A stretch of 64,000 bases of DNA, taken from Lutibacter citreus. Its GTDB lineage: Bacteria; Bacteroidota; Bacteroidia; Flavobacteriales; Flavobacteriaceae. Below, piece by piece: positions 55,023 to 64,000 of the stretch (position 1 is its first letter; every line of letters starts with the position of its first letter). Made by a program: the position numbers and the translations under genes. Below the pieces are notes generated by a model that was not told the origin of the DNA, did not search any database, and saw nothing but the letters and a program-made list of their open reading frames with translations. The stretch spans positions 372,001 through 436,000 of the forward strand of contig NZ_QEIH01000004.1 in the NCBI RefSeq assembly GCF_003260195.1. Direction: 5' to 3'.

Positions 55023-57806
55023 CTATTTTCTTACAGTAACAACACTAAAATCAGCAAATTTTCCATTTTTTGAAGTTACCCAAATTTTAGTTAGACCATT
55101 ATTAACAGCTATTACTTCTCCTTTTTTATTAACTTTTGCAATTAAAGTATTTTCAGATTTCCAAACCAAATCTTCTTTTGAAAATTTTGAATTTATAATA
55201 TTTGCTGATAGTTGTTGTTTTTCTCCTTTATACAACTCAACTGTATTGTCTGAAACTTCAATAATTTTAATATTATTTCCATCTTTAATTTTTCCTTTAT
55301 AAAACCCACACCCTAAAGTTGCTGCCCACATTTCATTTGGCTTATGAATATTGAATTTTATATCTTCAATTTTATGTGGAATTGTAATATTTGTATTGTT
55401 CTTTGTCCAAGTTTCCCCTCTATCACGACTTATATAAACCCCTGGGTTTTTAGCCATATGCTCTACAGTTACAACTAATAAATTATTATCAAATGGAGAA
55501 ATATCTATACACTGTGCTCCTGGGTACTTAAATATTTGTTGCCATTTTTTTCCAAAATCATCAGAATACCAAACTCCACTTCCACCTTGGCGAAAACCTG
55601 TAGTTATATACATTCTGTTTGTGTTATCCATACATATAAAGTTTACTCCTTTAATTGAAGATGGTGTATTTACTTTTCGCCAATTTAATCCTCTATCTGA
55701 AGTATAAAACAAACCTCCTTCAGCTTGTGGACCATGATAATTTATTGTATGTTTTTCCGCAGCTATAAAGAATGATTTATTCGATTTATCTCTTGGATCA
55801 AACTGAATATCCTTAATTCTTGCAGGACTTGGCAAACCATTATTTCTTGGAGAAAAAGTTTTTCCATAATCTTCAGAAATAAAAAAACCACCCATTTTAG
55901 CCTTTTTAGGATTCTCTATTATCGTAATACCCAAATACATATATTTAGAGTCAACTGGGTCAATAGTTAACGCATTTGAATAAAAATCATCCAACCAATT
56001 GTTTGTTGCAGGTGTGGCAACTCCGTAATTTTTCCAGTTTAAACCTCCATCAGTTGAACGGAAAATATTTTGTTTGTTTTCTTGTCTATTTGAAGTTGCA
56101 TACACTGTTTTGGCATTGTATGGATCAAAAGCTATTGTACTAACTGTAGGTTGCGTGCTCCCAACGTATTTTAATGCTTGACGATTATCTGGACTGTCAT
56201 CTGAAGGAATCCACAATTCGTGTTCTCCTGAACCCAATAAGGTAGTTTCAAATCGTTTGTCTTGTGCTATTGTTAACCCCGGTAAATTACTATTACCGTG
56301 ACCTATAATTGCTCCTGAAGGTGTATAATCTTCATCCATTTGCTGCCATGTTACACCGTGATCTGTACTTAACATTGTACTATGGTCAGAAATCATCATT
56401 ACGCTACCATCAACTCCAACATCCAAACCACGTGTTGAACGCAAGGCATAATCTTTACCAAAACGCATATGTGGTGATGAGTGACCTACCTTCATATTTT
56501 CGTGATAAGGATTTCCTCTTTCTTCCCAATAAGTTTTGTCTTTTGCCCAAGTTTCTTCATACAAACGTGCTGTATTTACCCATTTTTCACCATAGTTTGA
56601 AGTTGTCCAAATACGACCTGGCATAATAGAATTTGCAACTTGAGGATCTGCAAAACCAATATAAACAGCTCCTTCTCTACTTGGATCTGAACTAAGCATA
56701 TTAAAATATTGCAGTGCTTGTGTTGGTAATTCTGGATATAATGATTTAGCTTTTTGAACTGAAATATTTAGCCATTTTGAAATGTATTTGTAATAATTTT
56801 TAGGAACTCCGCCCGTTAGTCTATTGATATCTAACCCTAAATCTCCGTTCATTTTAGTCCAAGATTCACCTTCATTAGAAGAATAAAAAATACCTCCTGA
56901 ACATTTTGTTGTTTTTCCGTTTGGAATGTAATGAACCTGATCTATCAGGTATAAAATAAACTTACCTGATTCAGCATTGTAATAATAGTCCATATCCATT
57001 ACAATGTTATTATCTAGTTTGTTTTCAGTTATTTGCTTCCACGTTGAACCACCATTATTTGAACGATACACTCCGTAATTTGAAGCAGCAAAAACCTGTT
57101 TTGAATTTTTAGGGTTTACAATTATCCTTCCAACTTGTGTTTTAGAGGTCAATCCAATATTAACTAGTTTCCAACTTTTTCCTGCATTTTTTGTTCTCCA
57201 AAGTTTTCCTTGAAGCTGCACTTCTTTTCCGTGAGTATTTTTAGTAGTTACATCTTTATAACTAGACAACCAATCTTGCCCTCTAACGTTTTCTCCACCA
57301 CCTACAAACCATATTTCATCATCATTAGGATCTATTGCTAATGATGCTACTTTTTTTCTCCAACCATCTTTATCACTTCCATCAACGTCAGGTTTATACC
57401 AAGGACAATTCTTAACCAATTGCCAAGTTCTAGCAGTATCTTTTGACACCCACAATTCCGAAGAAGCAATTGCAATTGCAGTTTTAGGGTTACTTATAGA
57501 ATATTCTAAATCTCGTAAATGGTAAAAAGAAGCATCTCCATCATAGTCTGTAATCCCATACCATTGTTTTCCATTGTTATCAGATTGATAGGCATTCCAC
57601 ATATCAGGACAAAGAGCAACTTTACCTGGTATAGTTGGATGGTATCTTAATAAATTTTCATAACCAGCATTTCCTGGTGCAACTTGCTCCCAGATAACTT
57701 CTTTACTTGATACAACTCGTTCTTTTTCTAATTTATTAAAAAAACTTTTTTGAGCACTTACAGAAATAGTTATTACTGAAAGAATTAAAACTAAATAGTA
57801 TTTCAT
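55023..57806 (-). CDS. Secreted BNR-repeat double beta-propeller protein with C-terminal Big_2 domain
   Basis: The signal peptide ends VSAQ. The mature part (about 20-840) contains at least ten Asp-box-like motifs of the form S-x-D-x-G-x-T/S-W (for example RSNNGGSTWKQI, STDGGLNWKNY, SRDRGETWTKN), which fold into beta-propellers as in sialidases and GH74 xyloglucanases. The last 80 residues (ELYKGEKQQLSANI, VNKKGEVIAVNNGLTKIWVT) are a bacterial Ig-like Big_2 domain. No known catalytic set was recognised. It could be a new glycoside hydrolase or a glycan-binding protein. It lies five bases after a GH29 gene in the operon. Confidence 0.7.
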   Translation of the reverse strand: MKYYLVLILSVITISVSAQKSFFNKLEKERVVSSKEVIWEQVAPGNAGYENLLRYHPTIPGKVALCPDMWNAYQSDNNGKQWYGITDYDGDASFYHLRDLEYSISNPKTAIAIASSELWVSKDTARTWQLVKNCPWYKPDVDGSDKDGWRKKVASLAIDPNDDEIWFVGGGENVRGQDWLSSYKDVTTKNTHGKEVQLQGKLWRTKNAGKSWKLVNIGLTSKTQVGRIIVNPKNSKQVFAASNYGVYRSNNGGSTWKQITENKLDNNIVMDMDYYYNAESGKFILYLIDQVHYIPNGKTTKCSGGIFYSSNEGESWTKMNGDLGLDINRLTGGVPKNYYKYISKWLNISVQKAKSLYPELPTQALQYFNMLSSDPSREGAVYIGFADPQVANSIMPGRIWTTSNYGEKWVNTARLYEETWAKDKTYWEERGNPYHENMKVGHSSPHMRFGKDYALRSTRGLDVGVDGSVMMISDHSTMLSTDHGVTWQQMDEDYTPSGAIIGHGNSNLPGLTIAQDKRFETTLLGSGEHELWIPSDDSPDNRQALKYVGSTQPTVSTIAFDPYNAKTVYATSNRQENKQNIFRSTDGGLNWKNYGVATPATNNWLDDFYSNALTIDPVDSKYMYLGITIIENPKKAKMGGFFISEDYGKTFSPRNNGLPSPARIKDIQFDPRDKSNKSFFIAAEKHTINYHGPQAEGGLFYTSDRGLNWRKVNTPSSIKGVNFICMDNTNRMYITTGFRQGGSGVWYSDDFGKKWQQIFKYPGAQCIDISPFDNNLLVVTVEHMAKNPGVYISRDRGETWTKNNTNITIPHKIEDIKFNIHKPNEMWAATLGCGFYKGKIKDGNNIKIIEVSDNTVELYKGEKQQLSANIINSKFSKEDLVWKSENTLIAKVNKKGEVIAVNNGLTKIWVTSKNGKFADFSVVTVRK

Positions 57807-57810
57807 TTTA

Positions 57811-59256
57811 TTATTTATTTAAAGAAGACCCAACTTCTAATTCCGTTATTATTGCTTTTGAACCGTTCGCTTTCAAAATTTCAATCTTCAAAAAACGAGC
57901 TTTGCTTTTTTCAAAAGAGATGTTTCTATATTTATTATTAGATTCCCAATTGTATTCTCCAACTTCAGTAAAAGATTCATTATCAACACTAGTATAAACT
58001 TTACATTTTGTAATATTCCCTTCTGCTAATGAAGTTTCTGGAGCTGGTTTACATCTATGATTAGGAACTATAGTTAAAACATCAATATCCTCCTTCACAG
58101 CTCCTAAATCCAATAAAATAGTTTGAGGAAAAGCGGCATCAGATTCCCAAGTGTAATAGTTTTTACCTGGAATTTTAGTTCCGTCAATCAAATAGCTGGC
58201 CTCACCACTTGTTGCTTTTATACTTTCTACTTGATACGTTTTAATAATTTGTTTTCCTTGGTTTGGTAATTCTGGACGAGAAGTATTTGGCTTCCACTTA
58301 TTACCAATTTCAGAAAGTAAATCAATAAATAAAGGATCTAATAATCCATCACGGTTTGGCATACAATTCAACATAAAATTACAATACCTATCTTCACAAT
58401 CTGTCAATTTATTCAAAATCACATCAACACCCTCATCTGCTTTTAAACCATTTGGTGTTTCTTCATTCCAAAACCAACCATTCCCTTTTACACTGCAATG
58501 TCCCAAAGCAGAAGCCATTGTATTATCTTCAGATGGATATGCTCCAAAAGGACCTTCAAAATATGGAATATCCATATGATAAGGCGCTTGCATATGCGTA
58601 TGGTCCGTAATTAAACAATTTGGCTGTAATTTTCGTATTAATGATCTTATTTCATCATACGAAACTTCATTATGTCCCATTCGCCAAAACCATCCATCCA
58701 TTACAAAATAATCAACCTTCCCATAATTACTTAACAACTCTATAATTTGACCTTTTATAAAAACCATTTTCTCATCCGTAATTTGGCCTTTATCAACTCC
58801 TTCAGTACTATCCCAAATAGAATAATACAAGCCAACACCTAATCCTTTTTCTCTAAAAGCATCCGTATATTGTTTAACAATATCTTTTTTATATGGGGTT
58901 GAAGCTACATCATAGTCTGTAAATTTACTATCCCACAAACAAAACCCTTCGTGATGTTTTGTAGTTAATAAACCAAATTTCATTCCTGCTGAAACTGCCG
59001 CATCAGCCCACTGATTACAATCTAATTTTTGTGGATTAAATGACTCTATCGGGTAATTAGCTTCTCCCCAACCGGCTCCATAAGACATAATATTGTAGCA
59101 AATAAACATTCCAAAACGTTTATTTATAAAGTCTTTTTTCGCTATTTCAATAGAACTGACTTGCTCTTCATCTTTAGTTGAACACTGAATAGTACTAATA
59201 ATTAATATAGCAACTAAGCCAATTGTTAAAGTAGATTTTAAATTGTAAAAACTCAT
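57811..59256 (-). CDS. GH29 lipoprotein with C-terminal F5/8-type (CBM32-like) domain
   Basis: Lipobox STIQC (Cys25) predicts anchoring. The barrel holds [12 protein letters not shown], a nucleophile-type motif YFVMDGWFW (D187) and LITDHTHMQ. The residue that is histidine in FIHWG/FIHFG of other GH29 proteins is cysteine (FICYN, Cys53). From about residue 340 an F5/8 discoidin-like domain follows ([39 protein letters not shown]), which usually binds galactose-type sugars. This places it in the second GH29 type, different from the other six. It lies between GH3 and the BNR protein with gaps of three and four bases. Confidence 0.82.
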   Translation of the reverse strand: MSFYNLKSTLTIGLVAILIISTIQCSTKDEEQVSSIEIAKKDFINKRFGMFICYNIMSYGAGWGEANYPIESFNPQKLDCNQWADAAVSAGMKFGLLTTKHHEGFCLWDSKFTDYDVASTPYKKDIVKQYTDAFREKGLGVGLYYSIWDSTEGVDKGQITDEKMVFIKGQIIELLSNYGKVDYFVMDGWFWRMGHNEVSYDEIRSLIRKLQPNCLITDHTHMQAPYHMDIPYFEGPFGAYPSEDNTMASALGHCSVKGNGWFWNEETPNGLKADEGVDVILNKLTDCEDRYCNFMLNCMPNRDGLLDPLFIDLLSEIGNKWKPNTSRPELPNQGKQIIKTYQVESIKATSGEASYLIDGTKIPGKNYYTWESDAAFPQTILLDLGAVKEDIDVLTIVPNHRCKPAPETSLAEGNITKCKVYTSVDNESFTEVGEYNWESNNKYRNISFEKSKARFLKIEILKANGSKAIITELEVGSSLNK

Positions 59257-59259
59257 AGT

Positions 59260-61623
59260 TTAATTTCTTTCAGAGAAAAATATTGAACGCCCGTTTTTTA
59301 ATACTTTTTTAGTTCCTTTTAAATCTAAATCGCTCTTTAAACGAATATCTGTTGACGAAGCGCCAACCAAAAATTCAAAATTTTCAGGTTCTATTACCCA
59401 TTCATCATTTTTATACTGCACAAATTGTTGTGGAGAAACTTTAAACGTTACTGTTTTCTCTTCTCCTGCTTTTAAAGCAACTCTTTCAAAACCTTCCAAT
59501 TGAATTTTATTTAATGTTGAAGTCTCACTTTTTGGAGAAACATACAACTGTACAATTTCAGTTCCATTAACTTTCCCTACATTTTTCACTTTAAACGATA
59601 ATGGAATTCTCTCATCATTTACATTTGCTGAAGTTCCCATTACTAAATCACTATACTCGTAATTTGTATATGACAATCCAAACCCAAATGGATATTGAGG
59701 CTTGTTTTCTTTCGTATAACCATTCTTGTAATTAATCTCTTGTTTATCTTCTGTACTTGGATACGTAACACATAATTTTGCCGATGGGTTTACATTACCA
59801 ACCAAAATATCTGCAATAGCATTTCCACCTTCTTCTCCAGGAAACCAAGCTTGTACAATTGCAGCACATTTATCTTCAAACTTGCTAACCAATTGTTGTC
59901 TTCCTCCCATAATAACTAAAACCACAGGTTTACCCGTTGCTATTAATTTCTCTACAAAAGCTTCTTGCTCACCCGGAAGTCTTATTCCTTTTCGTTTTCT
60001 ACCTTCACCAACTAAATAAATATTTTCACCTACTGCTGCAATAATTACATCGCTCTCTTTTGATATTTTTAATGCATTTTCTAAATCAGGTTGGGCTACA
60101 CCTTTTATACTCATCATTTTTAATTTACTCAATCTATCATCCCCCATTTCTGGTTGAATAACAGATTCTAATGCTGCACTCCAATCACAACCTCTTTCGT
60201 GTTGAATAGTAACATCATCACCTAATTTAGCTTCTAAACCTTCACTTAAAGGAACTAATTTTGGGTTGTTAGCATCAAACGGTGTACTCCACCAAAAAGA
60301 AATCATAGATTGGTAGGTATAATCTCCTAACATTCCGTAAACACTTGCTGCATTTGGCCCAACCAATGCCACTTTTTTAATATCTTTTTTCAACGGTAAA
60401 ATTCCGTTATTCTTCAATAAAACTATTGACTGGCAAGCAGATTCATATGCTAATTCTCTATTAACAGGTGGATCGAAATCTAGATCTCCATCAACACCAA
60501 TTTGAGGATTTTCATCTAACAACCCCAATCTTGCCTTCATAATTAAAGAACGTCTAACAGCATCATCAACCTTTGCCATTGTAGTTAAACCTTTTTCAAT
60601 TGCTTCTGGCAATAGCGGAAAACATTGTCCATTTGAAAGTTCAATATCCGTTCCTGCATTTAAAGCCATTGCTCCAGCTTCTACCATAGATTTTGCTTGT
60701 TTATGCCCTTTATATGTTAATCTTATAGATCCGTAATCACTTACTACAACACCATTAAACCCAACTTTATCACGTAAAATACTAGTTAACATTTCTTTAT
60801 TTGCAACTACAGCCATTCCTTTATATTTTCCGTAAGACGGCATTACACTTTTAACACCTCCTAATTTAATTACCACTTCGTGAGGCTTTAAATATTCTTC
60901 GTACAATTCTTTAGGACTATTGTTTTGTGCTCCATAACCTGCAAAATGCTTTGTTGTACAAGCTACACCATTACTTAAATCATTACTTTGTAAACCTTTA
61001 ACAAAAGCCAAACCTAAAGCAGATGTTAAATAAGAATCTTCACCATAACTTTCCTCTATACGTTCCCAATGTGCAGTTCTACTTATATCTAACATTGGAG
61101 AAAGCGCATAAGTTGCTCCAGCTGCTCTCATATTTAAACGTGTAGTATTTGTGTTTTTTGAAATTAATTCTTCATTCCAAGAACATCCCATTCCTATTTG
61201 TTGGGGAAAGGTAGTAGCTCCTTGCGTTGCAAAACCTGTAATTGCTTCTTCATGAAAAATTGCAGGAATTTTAGAGTTGGTTTCTGTCATTAAATAATTT
61301 TGAACAGAACGTACAAAATCTCTTAACTCTTCAGGCTCCATAGTTAAACCTGATGAAAACTGGCTAAAATGCCCAATTCCGTTTGGTATTTTTTCTCTAC
61401 ATTTTTCTAAAGATATTTTTCCATCTTTCATTATTTCCATTGGTCTAATCCCTTGAATTTGAGCCAACTTTTCATCCATTGACATTTTACCCATTATGGA
61501 TTCAACTTTTGCATCAATTTCTGATGTTGAAAAAGGAGTAACTAATTGAGTTTGTTGCTCTGTTTTTTTTGTTGAACAAGAAAAAACAACTAGCAGAAAA
61601 AAGGAGATTGAAAGAATTCTCAT
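59260..61623 (-). CDS. GH3 beta-glycosidase lipoprotein
   Basis: Lipobox VVFSC (Cys16) predicts a lipoprotein. The GH3 N-terminal barrel carries FHEEAITGF, CTTKHFAGYG and the nucleophile motif VVVSDYGS with D296; the second domain (GPNAASVYGMLGDY, PGEQEAFVEKL) and a C-terminal fibronectin III-like domain (VKNVGKVNGTEIVQLYV) complete the standard layout at 787 residues. GH3 enzymes remove terminal beta-glucose, xylose or galactose. In this setting it would act on oligosaccharide ends (inference). It starts the seven-gene operon, with a TAnnTTTG box 48 bases upstream. Confidence 0.9.
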   Translation of the reverse strand: MRILSISFFLLVVFSCSTKKTEQQTQLVTPFSTSEIDAKVESIMGKMSMDEKLAQIQGIRPMEIMKDGKISLEKCREKIPNGIGHFSQFSSGLTMEPEELRDFVRSVQNYLMTETNSKIPAIFHEEAITGFATQGATTFPQQIGMGCSWNEELISKNTNTTRLNMRAAGATYALSPMLDISRTAHWERIEESYGEDSYLTSALGLAFVKGLQSNDLSNGVACTTKHFAGYGAQNNSPKELYEEYLKPHEVVIKLGGVKSVMPSYGKYKGMAVVANKEMLTSILRDKVGFNGVVVSDYGSIRLTYKGHKQAKSMVEAGAMALNAGTDIELSNGQCFPLLPEAIEKGLTTMAKVDDAVRRSLIMKARLGLLDENPQIGVDGDLDFDPPVNRELAYESACQSIVLLKNNGILPLKKDIKKVALVGPNAASVYGMLGDYTYQSMISFWWSTPFDANNPKLVPLSEGLEAKLGDDVTIQHERGCDWSAALESVIQPEMGDDRLSKLKMMSIKGVAQPDLENALKISKESDVIIAAVGENIYLVGEGRKRKGIRLPGEQEAFVEKLIATGKPVVLVIMGGRQQLVSKFEDKCAAIVQAWFPGEEGGNAIADILVGNVNPSAKLCVTYPSTEDKQEINYKNGYTKENKPQYPFGFGLSYTNYEYSDLVMGTSANVNDERIPLSFKVKNVGKVNGTEIVQLYVSPKSETSTLNKIQLEGFERVALKAGEEKTVTFKVSPQQFVQYKNDEWVIEPENFEFLVGASSTDIRLKSDLDLKGTKKVLKNGRSIFFSERN

Positions 61624-61960
61624 AAATACTATAATTTGATAAGTTTATTGGATGTTGATAAAAACCCTATCAAATATAAAAATTATTAAAGTTTCATTTA
61701 AACTATTTTTTCAATTAGTCTATAATACAAGGTTAAAAACCCAATTGAACAACAGTTCAACCCAAAAGTTCTATTTTCAACAACAAAAGCTATGATTATT
61801 TTATGATAAAAAATGGTTTACTCTAGTTTTTTTGATCAATTTATTTTTAAAACCTTCTTTAATATTTTTTGTTAAACAATTGTTAACAGTGTCACATTTA
61901 GCGAATATGATAGTCTTTTATATAACTGAAACTAATAAAAATAACTTAAAACTACTTATC
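61624..61960. other. Divergent intergenic region between GH3 operon and small secreted protein gene
   Basis: It holds the GH3-side promoter box (61671-61678) and, on the other side, an imperfect palindrome GTTAAACAATTGTTAAC (61872-61888) about 75 bases before the small gene. No further gene is seen. Confidence 0.45.
61671..61678 (-). promoter_or_regulatory. Candidate -7 box (TATATTTG) of the GH3 operon
   Basis: This exact TAnnTTTG match on the minus strand lies 48 bases before the GH3 start and is identical in sequence to the box before the tyrosine operon. A -33 element was not found. Confidence 0.4.
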
Positions 61961-62290
61961 ATGAAAAAATTTAAATTAATGACTTTAGCCATATTAATTG
62001 GAACTTCAAGTTTATTCGCAATGACTTCAAATCCAGATTTAGTAAAAAAAGAAATTAGAACAGAAATTATTAATTTATTAAAAACTCCAGATTTTCAAGT
62101 TGATAAAGAAATTAATATTTTAATGACATTTACTTTTAGTTCAGAAGGAAAAATAATAGTTTTAGATGTAAATACTAAAAACAATGATGTGCTAAATTAT
62201 ATTAGAAAAAACATCAATCACAAAAAAATAAATAACGCAAGTATAACTGGTAAAAAATATATTATGCCTTTAAAATTAAAAGCTTCATAA
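61961..62290 (+). CDS. Small secreted protein, TonB C-terminal-like fold (function unknown)
   Basis: The ATG at 61961 is chosen over an earlier one (61832) because it opens a clean signal peptide (MKKFKLMTLAILIGTSSLFA) and follows a leader without coding look. The mature protein has about 90 residues. The pattern EINILMTFTFSSEGKIIVLDV followed by a charged tail (split here: EINILMTFTF, SSEGKIIVLDV) resembles the short beta-alpha-beta domain of TonB C-terminal-like proteins that are frequent in flavobacteria. Its role is unknown and it has no evident link to the polysaccharide genes. It is followed by a strong terminator. Confidence 0.65.
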   Translation: MKKFKLMTLAILIGTSSLFAMTSNPDLVKKEIRTEIINLLKTPDFQVDKEINILMTFTFSSEGKIIVLDVNTKNNDVLNYIRKNINHKKINNASITGKKYIMPLKLKAS

Positions 62291-62310
62291 TATAATATTT
62301 GAAATAATAA

Positions 62311-62344
62311 AAAAGCTCAAACTAATAAGTTTGAGCTTTTTTTT
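62311..62344. terminator. Bidirectional intrinsic terminator
   Basis: A perfect 13-base inverted repeat, AAAAGCTCAAACT and AGTTTGAGCTTTT, with loop AATA, is followed by a run of T. It sits between the convergent small secreted protein gene and the phosphorylase gene. Confidence 0.9.
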
Positions 62345-62388
62345 GATAGCAAAAAACGCTATCTATTAATAGACAATATTTTTCAATT

Positions 62389-64000
62389 TTAGTATAATTC
62401 CTCGTAATATTGAGTAGCCATTCTAGCGCTTGTAAATTCAGGAATTGTATCATCTATACCTTTAAAAACAATTTCCTGCCATTTTTTAGGCTTATCGTAA
62501 TAAGTTGGTAAAACCTTATTTTCTAGAATGTCGTATAAGTTTGCACAATCTTTTTCGTCTTGTTCCCAAACAGGTAATTTGTAATCTACTTCTGGAAGTA
62601 CAAAACAATTTTCTCCATTTTTTTCAAATTCAGGAATCCAACCATCATTAATAGATACATTTACTGAACCATTAAATGCAGCTGTCATACCACTTGTTCC
62701 TGAAGCTTCACGAGTAATTCTTGGTGTGTTTAACCAAATATCTGATCCACATTTTAATTTTCTTGATAAATCCATTTCATACCCTACTAAAACTGCTAAA
62801 TTTTTAGAGTTTTTAGAGAAATTTACTAAATGATTAAAAACCTCAATAGCTTGATAATCTTTAGGATATGGTTTTCCAGCCCATATAATTTGTACTGGAT
62901 ATTTTTCGTTTGACAATAATTTTTCAAAACGCTTTAAATCATATAAGAACATATCAGCTCTTTTATACCCTGCAAAACGTCTTGCCCAAACTAAAGTTAT
63001 TACATTTGGATCAAATATTTTTTTAGTTTGATTTAAAACTTCACTAAACAATTCTTGTTTAAGTACAGTTTTTCTCTCTCTAAATTTCTTTGCACTTTTC
63101 TTTTTCCAAGCTTTTTTAATTTCTTCATCTTGCCAGAAAGATTGGTTTTGCGCATTTGTGATAGGAATAATTTCACTAATACCTTCATAACCTTTCCACA
63201 TATCATTAGAAACTATGGCATGCAATTTAGATACAGCATTTGCTTTTTTAGCCATACGCAACGCAGAAACGGTATAGTTTATAAGACCATCGTTCACCAT
63301 TTCTTTTCTTAATTCATCTTCTGAATAATTTCTTCCAAAAAACCCACATCTATTTAAAAGACGACCATCATGTTCTTCATTTCCAGCCTTTTCAGGTGTA
63401 TGAGTTGTAAAAACCATTTGATCTTTTGTTACTCCTTTATCTCTTAAATAATAAAATGCAGGTAAAGCGTGACCTTCGTTTAAATGGTAAACATCAGCAT
63501 CTCCTAAAGCTTCAACAACTTTAGCTCCACCAACACCTAAAATAATACTTTGAGAAATTCTAGTAAGTTCATTAGAATCATATAAATGATTTGTAATTGT
63601 TTTAGATAAGTGGTCATTTCCCTCTACATCAGTACTTAGCAAATACATTGGCACACAACCAAATATTTCAGGTTTTAAAATATATACTTTTACTTTAACA
63701 CCTGGGTTATCGTGTATTGGAACTTCTACTTCAATTCCTGTATCTTCTAAAAAATTATATGTTTTCTCAATATAATCAGCACGTAAAGTTTGATCTTCAT
63801 TTCTTGCTTGGTCATAGTATCCGTATTTCCAAAGCATTCCAATACCAATCATATTTTGCTTTAATTCAAATGCAGAACGCATATGAGAACCTGCTAAAAA
63901 CCCTAATCCTCCCGAATAAATTTTCAAAGCTTGGTGAATTCCAAATTCCATACTAAAGTATGCAACTTTTTTATCAAACTTTTTGTTAATTTTATACGGA
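62389..64000 (-). CDS. Alpha-glucan (glycogen/maltodextrin) phosphorylase, GT35, C-terminal part
   Basis: The gene runs off the right edge. Reading continues past the ATG at 63951 into VAYFSMEFGIHQ, the conserved GT35 start of the catalytic core, so that ATG is internal. Conserved features are YSGGLGFLAGSH, HLNEGHALPAF, HTPEKAGNEEHD and FAGYKRADMFL. The family releases glucose 1-phosphate from alpha-glucans and uses pyridoxal phosphate bound to a lysine in EASGTSGMKAA. Here that position is threonine (codon at 62683-62685, ACA). A group of Bacteroidota relatives may share this, but that is memory, not a search. The protein is cytoplasmic and belongs to storage-glucan use, not to the algal locus. 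Confidence 0.85.
   Translation of the reverse strand, partial: PYKINKKFDKKVAYFSMEFGIHQALKIYSGGLGFLAGSHMRSAFELKQNMIGIGMLWKYGYYDQARNEDQTLRADYIEKTYNFLEDTGIEVEVPIHDNPGVKVKVYILKPEIFGCVPMYLLSTDVEGNDHLSKTITNHLYDSNELTRISQSIILGVGGAKVVEALGDADVYHLNEGHALPAFYYLRDKGVTKDQMVFTTHTPEKAGNEEHDGRLLNRCGFFGRNYSEDELRKEMVNDGLINYTVSALRMAKKANAVSKLHAIVSNDMWKGYEGISEIIPITNAQNQSFWQDEEIKKAWKKKSAKKFRERKTVLKQELFSEVLNQTKKIFDPNVITLVWARRFAGYKRADMFLYDLKRFEKLLSNEKYPVQIIWAGKPYPKDYQAIEVFNHLVNFSKNSKNLAVLVGYEMDLSRKLKCGSDIWLNTPRITREASGTSGMTAAFNGSVNVSINDGWIPEFEKNGENCFVLPEVDYKLPVWEQDEKDCANLYDILENKVLPTYYDKPKKWQEIVFKGIDDTIPEFTSARMATQYYEELY

Noticed and set aside
62389-63951. ATG at 63951 as the true start of the phosphorylase
   Set aside because: The frame continues upstream to the window edge with conserved GT35 sequence (VAYFSMEFG), so the ATG is internal.
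1-64000. Insertion sequences, phage genes, CRISPR arrays, rRNA or tRNA genes
   Set aside because: No transposase, integrase, repeat-spacer pattern or RNA gene landmark was seen on either strand.

Overview
The window looks like chromosomal DNA of a marine member of the Bacteroidota, probably a flavobacterium. It is AT-rich. Several transcription units carry an exact TAnnTTTG box 25 to 48 bases before the start codon. Most exported enzymes carry Bacteroidota-style signal peptides or lipoboxes. A very large hybrid two-component regulator sits inside a carbohydrate locus. No rRNA, tRNA, CRISPR array, insertion sequence or phage gene was seen.

Most of the window (about 1-29 kb and 37-61.6 kb) is a very large polysaccharide utilisation region. 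It holds two tandem GH16 enzymes, one GH2, seven intact GH29 enzymes plus one GH29 remnant, one GH3, a GH37/GH63-like alpha,alpha-barrel enzyme, the 5' end of a GH31-like gene, ten S1 sulfatases (one fused to an SMP-30 lactonase), a GH43/GH117-like beta-propeller protein, a 927-residue BNR-repeat protein, and an SGNH esterase broken by a one-base frameshift. Two regulators are present: a membrane-anchored winged-helix protein and a full hybrid two-component system. The GH16 type, the many sulfatases and GH29 enzymes, a D-galactonate-dehydratase-like enolase and an aldonate-type MFS transporter best fit a sulfated red-algal galactan (agar, porphyran or carrageenan type). A fucose-rich sulfated glycan is the main alternative. 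No SusC/SusD pair lies inside the window.

Layout: 1-3.7 kb minus strand (GH31 fragment, GH16 pair, winged-helix regulator); 3.95-10.4 kb plus strand (GH2, GH29, GH29, GH29 remnant); 10.4-24.9 kb minus strand (DUF5060 remnant, GH29, SGNH, four sulfatases, GH29, sulfatase, alpha,alpha-barrel hydrolase); 25.0-29.1 kb hybrid two-component regulator; 29.4-36.8 kb a six-gene phenylalanine/tyrosine degradation operon; 37.2-48.8 kb minus strand sulfatases and GH29 genes ending with the sulfatase-lactonase fusion; 49.1-61.6 kb a tight seven-gene operon (GH3, GH29, BNR protein, sulfatase, beta-propeller, MFS transporter, dehydratase); 61.9-62.3 kb a small secreted protein; 62.4-64 kb the C-terminal part of an alpha-glucan phosphorylase.

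Proposed working model (inference): outer-membrane and periplasmic GH16, GH29, GH2, GH3 and sulfatases strip and cut the polymer. The fused lactonase, the MFS transporter and the dehydratase then handle an oxidised galactose-type sugar as its aldonate. The locus is also decaying or turning over: four gene remnants and one frameshifted gene are visible between intact paralogues.
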